Made by a program: the position numbers and the translations under genes
The notes under the pieces: model-generated
Databases searched by the model: none
Told to the model about the DNA's origin: nothing
What the model saw: the letters and a program-made list of their open reading frames with translations, nothing else
IMG/VR virus record: IMGVR_UViG_3300028920_000001
Coordinates: 312,001 to 376,000 of that record
Direction: 5' to 3' (one strand)
DNA length: 64,000 nt
Source: a virus
Part shown: in pieces, positions 35,879 through 43,517 of the stretch
How positions within the stretch are numbered: position 1 is the first letter of the stretch
How the letters are laid out: every line of letters starts with the position of its first letter

Positions 35879-36905
35879 TATTGATGAAATTGCCACTAGT
35901 TTAAACAGTTTGAGAGATGTTTTCGACGGAAAACGAATTCTCATTACTGGTGGATGTGGATTTTTAGGTCGATATTTTATCGAGACCTTTGTTTTTCTTA
36001 ATAAACACTTTCTTCGGAATCCCTGTGAATTAATTGTTTTAGATAACTTCATTACTTCTGGTGATAAGGGTGAATTACCAGAAACTAAGAACATTGCATT
36101 TATTGAACATGATATAATTAAGCCATTTTATCCAGAAAGACCGGTAGATTTCATTTTGCATGCAGCTGGAATAGCTAGCCCATTTTATTATCGTAAATAT
36201 CCATTAGAAACATTAGCAGTTGCTACTACTGGACTTCAGAATACGCTTGAACTTGCCCAAAAAAGTCCTGGATCAAGGTTACTTTTCTTTAGTTCGAGTG
36301 AGATTTATGGAGATCCAGATTCGAAATGTGTTCCTACTCAAGAAAGTTATCGTGGCAATGTGAGTTGTATCGGACCTCGCGCATGTTATGATGAATCGAA
36401 ACGATTGGGGGAGACTTTAATTGATATTTTTCATCAACAATATGGGGTTCATGCTACTGTAGTACGTCCATTTAATGTATACGGCCCGGGAATGTTGAAA
36501 ACTGATTATCGAGTGTTACCTAATTTTGGAGCTCGAATAAAAGAGGGTAAGCCGCTTCAAATTTATGGAACTGGAGATCAAACCAGAACTTTTTGTTATA
36601 TAACTGATGCTATTCGCGGGTTTTTACAAGTACTGGTTAGTGGTGTACCGGGGGAGCCTTACAATATTGGCAATCCAAGTCCTGAAATTTCCATGATTGA
36701 TTTGGCTTATGAGATTGGAAAGACTTTAGGAAAAGAAGTTAAATTTGATATAGTTGAATATCCTGATTCTTACCCAGCGGATGAACCTAATCGACGTTGT
36801 CCTGATATTACCAAAGCAGCACGTCAAGTTGGGTATGAGCCTTCCATACCTTTGCAAATGGGCTTGAAGAGATTCTTTGATTGGGTTGAAGAGGCATATA
36901 AGTGA
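35859..36905 (+). CDS. SDR sugar-nucleotide enzyme, UDP-glucuronate decarboxylase-like
   Basis: The 348 residues begin with the NAD-binding RILITGGCGFLGRYFIETF. FFSSSEIYGDPDSK holds the catalytic Ser/Glu, and SCIGPRACYDESKRLGETL carries the Tyr-x3-Lys pair. The G-P-R-A-C-Y-D-E-x-K-R segment is closest to UDP-glucuronate decarboxylase (UDP-xylose synthase) as I know it. dTDP-glucose 4,6-dehydratases have a different sequence here. Substrate-binding VRPFNVYGPGM and YNIGNPSPEISM follow. In this operon it would make the activated sugar or a 4-keto intermediate. Confidence 0.85.
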   Translation: MELLKTDIDEIATSLNSLRDVFDGKRILITGGCGFLGRYFIETFVFLNKHFLRNPCELIVLDNFITSGDKGELPETKNIAFIEHDIIKPFYPERPVDFILHAAGIASPFYYRKYPLETLAVATTGLQNTLELAQKSPGSRLLFFSSSEIYGDPDSKCVPTQESYRGNVSCIGPRACYDESKRLGETLIDIFHQQYGVHATVVRPFNVYGPGMLKTDYRVLPNFGARIKEGKPLQIYGTGDQTRTFCYITDAIRGFLQVLVSGVPGEPYNIGNPSPEISMIDLAYEIGKTLGKEVKFDIVEYPDSYPADEPNRRCPDITKAARQVGYEPSIPLQMGLKRFFDWVEEAYK

Positions 36906-37771
36906 GATTCACTCTTGTAGGTTGTGGCGCTTGGGGAAAAAATTACTTAAAAACTGTTAAAACTATTCCAGGTATAGAAATTTCTAATGTAATTAAGCGA
37001 AGCATTCTTTCTGAAGATGCACGTACATTAATGTCGAAATATGGATTAACAATTTCAACTCCAGATGCTTTAGATTATATTAATCCAACTGGAGTTATAA
37101 TTGCTACTCCCCCACAGACACATAAAGATATGGTTATTCCACTTTTACAAAGGAAAATCCCCGTTTTATTGGAAAAACCTGTTGCTCATACTTATGGTGA
37201 TGCAAAAGAAATTTTTGAAGCTGCTAAGGCTACCGGAACCCTTTTGTTAGTGAATAATATTCATTTATTTGCTGACGCGTTTTTGAGTTTAAAAGATAGC
37301 TTAGTTCATCGACCCATCCATATTGTTTCTTGTGGAGGAAATCAGGGTCCATTTCGTGATTATTCTTCATTGTTAGATTACGCTCCTCATGATTTAGCAA
37401 TGTGTTTGTCATTGTTTGATGGGCAAAATCCAGATCAAGTAGAGATAAATAAAATAAACAGACCCAGAGGTGAGACTTATACTATTGCTTTAAAATTTGG
37501 TGATAGTTCTGCTGAGCTTGTGGTTGGGAATGGCATGACTGGAAAGCGTCGATATTTTGAAGTAACACAAGGTAGAAATAAGATTGTTTATGATGATTTG
37601 GCTTATTCAAAATTAATCGTAAATGGCATAGGTACGATGAAAACTCAAGAACCTCCATTAACTCGAGTGATTCAAACATTTGCGAAATCTATTATTGATA
37701 ACAATCGTGATTGGAGGTTTGACTATGAATTAAATCTGAGAATTATGAAGATTATTCAACAAGGACTATGA
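36902..37771 (+). CDS. Gfo/Idh/MocA-family sugar oxidoreductase
   Basis: A GTG start overlaps the SDR stop (GTGA). The 289 residues have the Rossmann nucleotide site FTLVGCGAWGKNYLKTVK, the GVIIATPPQTHKDM strand and LLEKPVAHTYGDA, which carries the family's catalytic-region E-K-P. YAPHDLAMCLSLF provides the later conserved Asp/His pair. The protein is shorter than the usual 320-370 residues, mainly at the C-terminus. It is probably a keto-sugar reductase completing the operon's modified sugar. It is the last plus-strand gene before the minus-strand pair. Confidence 0.87.
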   Translation: MRFTLVGCGAWGKNYLKTVKTIPGIEISNVIKRSILSEDARTLMSKYGLTISTPDALDYINPTGVIIATPPQTHKDMVIPLLQRKIPVLLEKPVAHTYGDAKEIFEAAKATGTLLLVNNIHLFADAFLSLKDSLVHRPIHIVSCGGNQGPFRDYSSLLDYAPHDLAMCLSLFDGQNPDQVEINKINRPRGETYTIALKFGDSSAELVVGNGMTGKRRYFEVTQGRNKIVYDDLAYSKLIVNGIGTMKTQEPPLTRVIQTFAKSIIDNNRDWRFDYELNLRIMKIIQQGL

Positions 37772-37772
37772 A

Positions 37773-38297
37773 TTAAGTAGTCATTATATCTTCAATCTGT
37801 TTTGTATGCGTGACATCTATTGTTTTTTCCCATCTTTGCCAATAAGATGGGAGAACGTGTCTTAGCCAATGTTCTTTATCATAATAAGCTGGTTCAATTT
37901 CTAGTATATAAAATAAGTGATGCGCTGCATCAATGGCTTCTTTACCGGAAGCAGTTTTAAGTAAATGAATGGTTGTTGAAATTTCATATGGATCAATAGT
38001 CAACTTGGGAAGGTTTTTAATTACGTGATGAGGACTTTTACAAAACCAATTTTTTTCATAGACTCTTACCTGAGCTAAATAATTTCCACCATTTGATACT
38101 GCAAATGCAGATGAGTTGTAAACATGTAGCGTGTTTTGAGGTTTAATCCATATTTCTTTTTCAATTCTGATAGTCATTCCATCTTGATTAAAGATAAGAT
38201 AAATCCAAGCTGGAGATCTAAATTTAGTACTCCTACATTTAGTGATTTCTTCAATCTTAATTCTGAAAGTATTAACTTGGTTCCAATCAGTATCCAT
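37773..38297 (-). CDS. Hypothetical protein
   Basis: The ATG with GGGAG nine bases upstream gives 174 residues (MDTDWNQVNTFRI); a longer frame starts at 38330. A beta-rich N-terminal half (SPAWIYLIFNQDGMTIRIEK, AVSNGGNYLAQVRVYEKNWF) is followed by a helical half (TASGKEAIDAAHHLFYILEI). No catalytic motif is seen. It overlaps the upstream ligase-like gene by 11 bases, so the two are co-expressed. It may assist that enzyme; family not recognised. Confidence 0.5.
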   Translation of the reverse strand: MDTDWNQVNTFRIKIEEITKCRSTKFRSPAWIYLIFNQDGMTIRIEKEIWIKPQNTLHVYNSSAFAVSNGGNYLAQVRVYEKNWFCKSPHHVIKNLPKLTIDPYEISTTIHLLKTASGKEAIDAAHHLFYILEIEPAYYDKEHWLRHVLPSYWQRWEKTIDVTHTKQIEDIMTT

Positions 38298-38937
38298 TGA
38301 GATCAGGCTCCCAGCCTTCCATTCCATCAAACAGAATTTTTAGCCAATCCGGGTGCTTGGTTGATCGACTGCAGTGATCACGTCGAACGGAGCCATTCTT
38401 CTTAAGAACTACTCCATGTATGAATCCATGTTTGGAGTTTCCGGCTTTTCTCATTTCGATTGCTTCTCGATTAATTCGTTCGCATTCTTCCAATGATGCT
38501 TCGAGTATTTCAACTTGTTTAATGCTTGGACATTCTTCTTTCATTAAACTACCGAGAATTTCCCGGCGTTTTTCGATTGGTTCTTTACTTAAATCAGTCT
38601 GTCCGATCCGGATGATATCCCATAGAGTAATCCGACACTCTCCGGGTTCACATTTATGCCAGCCTCCTTTCTTTTTCTGGGTCCAGATTTCTCCGTCAAA
38701 TACTGTTCCCTTTGGAGCTTGAAGAGCTGCTAATTGATCCATCAAATCCGACGGAGCTTGAATCTTCTTCTTTTGGCGGGTAAATAATTTAGGAGTTCCG
38801 TTTAAAATATTTATGATACGCCATCCATCTAGTTTAGTTTCCATGGTATAATTTGAAGTATCAATTGTTTTAAAGACAGCCTTAGTAGTTCGGACTGGCT
38901 TGAAGGGATACATCCACCAGGAAAGAGTATTGAGCAT
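38287..38937 (-). CDS. Minimal ATP-dependent DNA ligase-like adenylation domain
   Basis: The 216-residue protein has the nucleotidyltransferase motifs in order: motif I TMETKLDGWRI (K-x-D-G-x-R type, with Trp before Arg), motif III GTVFDGEIW, a motif IV-like FIHGVVLKKNG and a motif V-like DWLKILF. Covalent AMP transfer through the motif I Lys is expected. The whole protein is only the adenylation domain; there is no OB-fold. In motif IV the usual Glu is His (HGVVLKK), which may weaken metal binding. It could be a small nick-sealing ligase, an RNA ligase or a degenerate copy. Confidence 0.72.
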   Translation of the reverse strand: MLNTLSWWMYPFKPVRTTKAVFKTIDTSNYTMETKLDGWRIINILNGTPKLFTRQKKKIQAPSDLMDQLAALQAPKGTVFDGEIWTQKKKGGWHKCEPGECRITLWDIIRIGQTDLSKEPIEKRREILGSLMKEECPSIKQVEILEASLEECERINREAIEMRKAGNSKHGFIHGVVLKKNGSVRRDHCSRSTKHPDWLKILFDGMEGWEPDLNGY

Positions 38938-38997
38938 ATAAAGATGTACAAGGATCTAGCTGTGATTTACGCAATTTTTAATTATTTGGTTTGACTG
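38938..38997. promoter_or_regulatory. Divergent intergenic region
   Basis: Sixty bases between the ligase-like gene and the divergent gene at 38998, so promoters for both are expected here. AT-rich blocks (ATTTTTAATTATTTGG) are visible, but I cannot assign -35 and -10 boxes with confidence. Confidence 0.25.
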
Positions 38998-39408
38998 ATG
39001 AACCGGCAAGCATCCATTCAAAAAGCATTCAGTTTAGCTAATATTGCTATGCGGATCGTTGAAGCTTCAGAAAAGCGGACCGCATACATTAAAAAAGAGA
39101 AAGGTAAATGGTGCGTAAAATCACCGAATAATCCTAAATGGTCTGGAGGATGTTACGATACTAAGGCTGAAGCCGAAAAGCGGCTTGGTCAAGTTGAGAT
39201 GTTTAAGCATATGAAGAAAGGGGCTGAAGAAGTAACGGATCCAGGTCCAGGTCGGAGACGTCAGCAGAGATTAAGGCGTCCGGATTGTCCTTGGGCTGAT
39301 GTTGAATTTGATGAAGAATTTAATCCTGGCCCCGGTGGACCAAGAGGGCGTGGATTAGGAGATGTAAATATTGAAGAGTTGGATATCGAAATTGAAGATG
39401 ATGATTAA
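38998..39408 (+). CDS. Phage protein with shared N-terminal tag and RLxQVExFK domain
   Basis: The 136 residues begin with a helix ending SLANIAMRIVEASEKR, the best-developed copy of the window's IAxRIA motif. A small domain follows, KGKWCVKSPNNPKWSGGCYD then AEAEKRLGQVEMFKHMK, of a type I recall in many large-phage proteins (W-x-V...Y-x-T-K..A..RL.QVE.FK). The C-terminal part is an Arg/Gly/Pro linker and a strongly acidic end. IVE-A directly after the tag would suit a T4-like prohead protease (inference). The stop overlaps the next ATG (TAATG). Confidence 0.6.
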   Translation: MNRQASIQKAFSLANIAMRIVEASEKRTAYIKKEKGKWCVKSPNNPKWSGGCYDTKAEAEKRLGQVEMFKHMKKGAEEVTDPGPGRRRQQRLRRPDCPWADVEFDEEFNPGPGGPRGRGLGDVNIEELDIEIEDDD

Positions 39409-40301
39409 TGCCGACTTTTAAACGTGGACAAGAATTAGGTCCAGGAGACCTGAATATTCATCTTCGGACTCGAGATAGAAATCCGAGGAATGCGGCTGAA
39501 ATTTATTATAATATTTTTGATTTTACGACAGGTGTAGAGGTTCTTCTTCCTCCCACTAATCGAGCTCCTGAAAATCCATCTATTGGTGAATATTACGCTC
39601 CATTCATTATTCCATTAGATGCTAACCTTGGGCCATATCGAATTAGGTGGTATTTTAAAGAATATACTAATTCACCGGAAAATCAGGTTCTTCAAGAATT
39701 TGATATTGTAGAAACCTCAACTCAAATTGTGAGTTTGCCAGATATTACGGCGGTTGAATTTGACTTAGTTAGAAGTTTAAGGATTTTGCTCCGGGACAAC
39801 AATCCTGATCGGAATTATCATTTTGTTCCTCCAACACATGAAGAAACAATCAATCAATTTAATCGAGTATTTGGATTTATTTGGGAGGATATTGAACTTA
39901 TTGAATATTTGAGGATAGCACTTGATGTGATTAATATGTATCCTCCAATGACTACTTTTGCTACTTTAGATCAGTTGATATCTCAGCAGCGCCCATGGCG
40001 TCATTTGTTGCTTGAGGCTGCCATGATTTATGCAGTCACGGCATTGACTCTAAATTGGATTCATGAGGAATTCGACTATAGCATTGGTGGTGTATCTCTT
40101 TCAATTGAGCGTAGTTCTAAATATCAATCCTTGGCTAGTGATTTAAGGTCTCGTTTGACTGATGATATAACTGGAGCAAAGGAAACTGTTAAAATTATGC
40201 GCGGTTTGAAGCAAAGTCGTTACGGAGTTGGGATTCGTTCTTCATTCGGTCCATCAGTTGGTAGGGGAGCGCTCACCCCACGCAGATTCCTTGGTATTTA
40301 A
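39408..40301 (+). CDS. Probable virion connector protein with Ig-like domain
   Basis: The N-terminal 105 residues (LNIHLRTRDRNPRNAAEIYY, IGEYYAPF, GPYRIRWYF) share the G-D-L..D..G/P..A....W/Y...G.YYA...G.Y.I.W pattern with the two domains of the protein at 16976. The rest is helical: VEFDLVRSLRILLRDNNPDR, LEAAMIYAVTALTLNWIHEE, then LASDLRSRLTDD. Total length is 297. The mixed Ig-like plus helical design suggests a structural connector in the neck or tail region. Family not recognised. Confidence 0.55.
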   Translation: MPTFKRGQELGPGDLNIHLRTRDRNPRNAAEIYYNIFDFTTGVEVLLPPTNRAPENPSIGEYYAPFIIPLDANLGPYRIRWYFKEYTNSPENQVLQEFDIVETSTQIVSLPDITAVEFDLVRSLRILLRDNNPDRNYHFVPPTHEETINQFNRVFGFIWEDIELIEYLRIALDVINMYPPMTTFATLDQLISQQRPWRHLLLEAAMIYAVTALTLNWIHEEFDYSIGGVSLSIERSSKYQSLASDLRSRLTDDITGAKETVKIMRGLKQSRYGVGIRSSFGPSVGRGALTPRRFLGI

Positions 40302-40347
40302 GTCCTCTTTAAGTGTTACAGTTTCTTTTTTAATGTAAATTCCTTTT

Positions 40348-41802
40348 ATGAAGAAGGAATATTACGAAGCCCATAAAGAAGAGATTAAACGTAAGGCTCG
40401 AGAACGATATAAGAAAAATCGGGCACGAATTTTAAATCAAAAGAATGAACGATACACTAGAGAGCGAGATAATATTTTAACTCGTAGGCGTAAAGCTTGG
40501 AAAGAAAACTCTGAAATTAAGAAAAACCATGATAAATACCACCGTCAGCTCAAAAATAAATGTTATGAGATTTTAGGTGGTAAATGTGTCCGATGTGGAG
40601 AGGCTAATCATGATTTACTGTCCATTGATCATATAAACGAAGATGGGGCTCAAGAAAGAAAGTCTCTTACTTTAGTTAAACTTCGGTCTAATATTGTAAA
40701 TGGTGTAAATCGGGAGAATTATCAACTTCTTTGTTTCAATTGCAATCTGAAGAAGCACCTGAATTATGAAGAACGATTTTTATTGATTGGGAGAGATAAA
40801 TACTGTCCTACTTGTCGCTTGTCTAAGGATGAATCTCAATTCAAGAAAGATAAATTGTATGAAGATGGTTATTATTATGAATGTCGATTTTGTGTTCAGT
40901 CTAGAGAGTTAGAAGTTAAAATTAAGGTATTTAATTTATTAGGAAAATCTCAATGTAATTGCGGCATCAGTGACGTTGATGTTCTTACTGTTGATCATAT
41001 TGAAAAGATTGGGAAGAAAAGAAAATGGCTAGGTAGTTCTTTATATAGAAAGATTTTACAAGGAGCTTTGAATGCTCAGAATTATCAAGTATTATGTTTG
41101 AACTGCAACATTTTGAAGAGTCTTCAAAATGGAGATAAACAGCATGCGACTAATCTGAAAATTGGTTCTTATATTACTGAGGTTGATTTTGAAGAACCTG
41201 TGACCAAAACCACTTTGGAGTATGACTTAGTTAATTTTGATTTTGAAGATATTATAATTCAGAATATTGATAGGGAAAAATCAGTCGTATTTTTAGAAAA
41301 TTATCACTACATTGGATTTGGAAGATCTGGATTTGGTGCGTATGGGGTATTCTTAGGTGATAAATTAATTGCAGTTGTTAAATTCGCTCCCCCGGTTCGA
41401 CAAAAAGTGGCTAGTTCTATTGGATATGAATCTAATAAAATTTTTGAATTAGATCGATTTTGTATCCATCCTGCCTACCAGAAGAAAAACTTTGCCTCTT
41501 TTCTTTTGTCTCGAGTTGTTAAATTGGTAAAACGAGATTATTCAGACATCAAATGTTTGGTTTCATTTGCTGATCCACGGTATGGGCATGATGGGACAAT
41601 TTATAAGGCTGCGAATTGGAAGTTCGTGAGGAAAACTGCTTATAGTTATGCTTATGAGAATGGGAAAGGTGAAGAGATAAATAAGAAAACTCTCTATAAT
41701 TGGTCAAAGGTTCGAGGGATGACTGAGAAAGAAGGGGTGGAACAACTATGTTTGAAGAAGATTAAGTTACCTCGAAAATTGAAATTTGTGTATGAATTGT
41801 AA
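40348..41802 (+). CDS. Double-HNH nuclease fused to a Mom-like domain
   Basis: The 484 residues begin with a very basic helical region (RKARERYKKNRARILNQKNE). First HNH: CVRCGEANHDLLSIDHINED ... QLLCFNCNLKKHLN. Then a zinc-knuckle segment (CPTCRLSKDES, CRFC). Second HNH: CNCGISDVDVLTVDHIEKIG ... QVLCLNCNILKSLQ. The last 170 residues are the same domain as in the gene at 10031: FELDRFCIHPAYQKKNFASF, KCLVSFADPRYGHDGTIYKA, NKKTLYNWSKVRGMTEKEGV. That domain resembles Mu Mom. So two unrelated nucleases carry one common C-terminal module. It sits between two non-homing genes and is a probable mobile intergenic element. Confidence 0.75.
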   Translation: MKKEYYEAHKEEIKRKARERYKKNRARILNQKNERYTRERDNILTRRRKAWKENSEIKKNHDKYHRQLKNKCYEILGGKCVRCGEANHDLLSIDHINEDGAQERKSLTLVKLRSNIVNGVNRENYQLLCFNCNLKKHLNYEERFLLIGRDKYCPTCRLSKDESQFKKDKLYEDGYYYECRFCVQSRELEVKIKVFNLLGKSQCNCGISDVDVLTVDHIEKIGKKRKWLGSSLYRKILQGALNAQNYQVLCLNCNILKSLQNGDKQHATNLKIGSYITEVDFEEPVTKTTLEYDLVNFDFEDIIIQNIDREKSVVFLENYHYIGFGRSGFGAYGVFLGDKLIAVVKFAPPVRQKVASSIGYESNKIFELDRFCIHPAYQKKNFASFLLSRVVKLVKRDYSDIKCLVSFADPRYGHDGTIYKAANWKFVRKTAYSYAYENGKGEEINKKTLYNWSKVRGMTEKEGVEQLCLKKIKLPRKLKFVYEL

Positions 41803-41813
41803 ACTTTTCAATA

Positions 41814-42677
41814 ATGGCTCGTCTTAAAAATGAAGAATGGATAATTGACTACAATCAACAATATGAGTATAGTGATTTGTTAAATTATACTATTAGTTCG
41901 AAAGATCTTACATTTCATGCTAATAGTGATGGTAAACATTTTGAAATTAATTATTTTGATAATTTAAATCCTATTTCTTTTAATTTTTCTAAAAAATTGG
42001 AAGGTTTATCCTGGATTGAAACAATTTTGAGGTCGTCAGATATTAGATCTAGTGTTGAGTACTTAAAGGAAATAACTACTAAATTTGAACAAATCAAGAA
42101 AAATGCACGAAAGAAAGGAGTTATTTCTTCTTCTGCTAGGTTATTGTATCAATTGATCATGGATTGTCAAAAAGATTTTCAATCCAAAGTTGAAAAAGAG
42201 ATTAAATCATTTATAAAATCATTTGAGCTCGCTTGTGAGCAAATTAATATTATTGGTGTTAGTTTTCGACCTAAAGCCAATTATTATTTATTAGATTTAT
42301 CTTTTCCTTGTTATAATGTATTTGAGTATAATCAACATGAACATCTTTGCATAGCAATTACAAAGGGAAACCGGGATTTAACGAATAATGTTTTTGCATT
42401 AATGAAAAAATCTGATTCTTTCGATTATAATGGTGTATATTATTGGCATAGTAGTGAATACCATAAAATAAAATCATACTGTAATATGATAAAACGACTT
42501 GATGGTCAAATGACTAAGTTTGATTCTCAAATACTAGCTGATTCTAAAAATCCGGCTAGGAAAAAGATACGCAGTTTACTTTGGAGTCTCAGTAAAAAAT
42601 ATTCTGTTGAATTAATTGATCAATTTTTGGAGGAAGAAACGGCTTTGTTTAAAGTTGAAAAGATGCTATCTGAGTGA
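41814..42677 (+). CDS. Hypothetical helical protein
   Basis: The 287 residues are AT-rich in coding. A beta/alpha first part (DLTFHANSDGKHFEINYFDN) leads to long helices (KVEKEIKSFIKSFELACEQI), then a segment with Cys and aromatics (FPCYNVFEYNQHEHLCIAIT), ending in a charged helical tail. There is no signal peptide or known motif. It directly follows the second nuclease fusion and precedes the lipoprotein's own promoter. It may be an accessory gene brought in with either; unknown function. Confidence 0.5.
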   Translation: MARLKNEEWIIDYNQQYEYSDLLNYTISSKDLTFHANSDGKHFEINYFDNLNPISFNFSKKLEGLSWIETILRSSDIRSSVEYLKEITTKFEQIKKNARKKGVISSSARLLYQLIMDCQKDFQSKVEKEIKSFIKSFELACEQINIIGVSFRPKANYYLLDLSFPCYNVFEYNQHEHLCIAITKGNRDLTNNVFALMKKSDSFDYNGVYYWHSSEYHKIKSYCNMIKRLDGQMTKFDSQILADSKNPARKKIRSLLWSLSKKYSVELIDQFLEEETALFKVEKMLSE

Positions 42678-42686
42678 TGCTATAAT
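42678..42686 (+). promoter_or_regulatory. Extended -10 sigma70-type promoter of the lipoprotein gene
   Basis: TGC-TATAAT (TATAAT at 42681-42686) is a perfect extended -10 element. A TTGAAA lies 20 bases upstream, too far to act as a good -35 box, but extended -10 promoters do not need one. The start of transcription would be near 42693, giving a leader of about 36 bases. Confidence 0.55.
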
Positions 42687-42728
42687 GGACTCTTGAATTA
42701 TTATGGCGTACCTTGGATGAGGTTAGTT

Positions 42729-42908
42729 ATGAAATATACTTGGGCAATTGCATTAGCTTTAGTTTTGGTTGGCTGTGGATCTGATGACGACGATGCGGGA
42801 AGTGCTGGCGCCGCTGGTGCATCCGAAGTCGGTGTATCTGGAGCTGCAGGTTCTGAAGTTGGCGGAGCTGCGGGCCAACAGGTTGGTGGGGAAGCTGGGA
42901 CTGAGTAA
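42729..42908 (+). CDS. Small secreted lipoprotein with Gly/Ala/Ser tail
   Basis: The ATG preceded by GAGG gives 59 residues; TTG and ATG codons further upstream are in frame but less well placed. MKYTWAIALALVLVGCGSDD is a typical signal peptide ending in the lipobox L-V-G-C, so the protein should be lipidated on Cys and anchored in a membrane. Asp at +2/+3 is distant (CGSDDDD), so outer membrane sorting is possible. The rest is a disordered repeat of Ala, Gly, Ser, Val and Glu, like many myxobacterial lipoproteins. With its own promoter it looks like a moron gene; phage lipoproteins often block superinfection. Confidence 0.75.
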   Translation: MKYTWAIALALVLVGCGSDDDDAGSAGAAGASEVGVSGAAGSEVGGAAGQQVGGEAGTE

Positions 42909-42924
42909 ATTGTAATCTTATCCT

Positions 42925-43194
42925 GTGGAAGCAGGATACGATTGGCAACAAATTCAACCGCCTGTGGGATCAGGCGGTATTTATCGCATTTATCAATGTG
43001 CCAGGACAGGTATATATGGGTATGTAAGAGGAAGCGGTATTAATCCAAAGCGAAAAGTGAAGAAAATTATTCCATATTTATGCTCTGCTAAGGGATGTAA
43101 GCGGAAAGCTACGGCCAGAAAACCAGGGTTGATTGGTCCTCGATATATTTGGGTATGTGAAGAACATCTACATGTTGACTTTGCTAGAAGGTGA
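42925..43194 (+). CDS. Small basic Cys-containing protein
   Basis: The GTG start gives 89 residues. GSGGIYRIYQCARTGIYGYV, then PYLCSAKGCKRKAT and WVCEEHLHVDF, hold four cysteines and two histidines arranged like a treble-clef or zinc-ribbon finger. The protein is rich in Lys and Arg, so nucleic-acid binding is possible. It ends four bases before the next gene. Family not recognised. Confidence 0.5.
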   Translation: MEAGYDWQQIQPPVGSGGIYRIYQCARTGIYGYVRGSGINPKRKVKKIIPYLCSAKGCKRKATARKPGLIGPRYIWVCEEHLHVDFARR

Positions 43195-43197
43195 CTT

Positions 43198-43494
43198 GTG
43201 GATGATATTAAAAATCAGATTAAGGAACGTATCGAAAGGGCCTTACGAACAACTTTGATGGAGCATGATGATCATGCTGAGGAACGAATAACGAATACGC
43301 TTATGCAGTATTTGCAAAGTCTTGATCATGTTAGTGCTCCTCAAGTTGAGTTGGTTGAAGAATCGGATGAAATGAAGATAGTTCGAGAAATTATGGAAGA
43401 AATTAAAGATAAATATGAATTTAAAGTGTCAATGCAATTACCAACGTATATAGATCATATTATTTTTGAGGTCAAAGTAGGGGATAAGGATTAA
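43198..43494 (+). CDS. Hypothetical protein
   Basis: The GTG start gives 98 residues. The first half is a charged helix (NQIKERIERALRTTLMEHDD) and the second ends in strands (YEFKVSMQLPTYIDHIIFEV). The fold may be a small alpha/beta domain. It is coupled to the previous gene and precedes the Lys-rich tagged protein. No family recognised. Confidence 0.45.
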   Translation: MDDIKNQIKERIERALRTTLMEHDDHAEERITNTLMQYLQSLDHVSAPQVELVEESDEMKIVREIMEEIKDKYEFKVSMQLPTYIDHIIFEVKVGDKD

Positions 43495-43517
43495 GCCCTT
43501 CATAGCACCATATTGAT

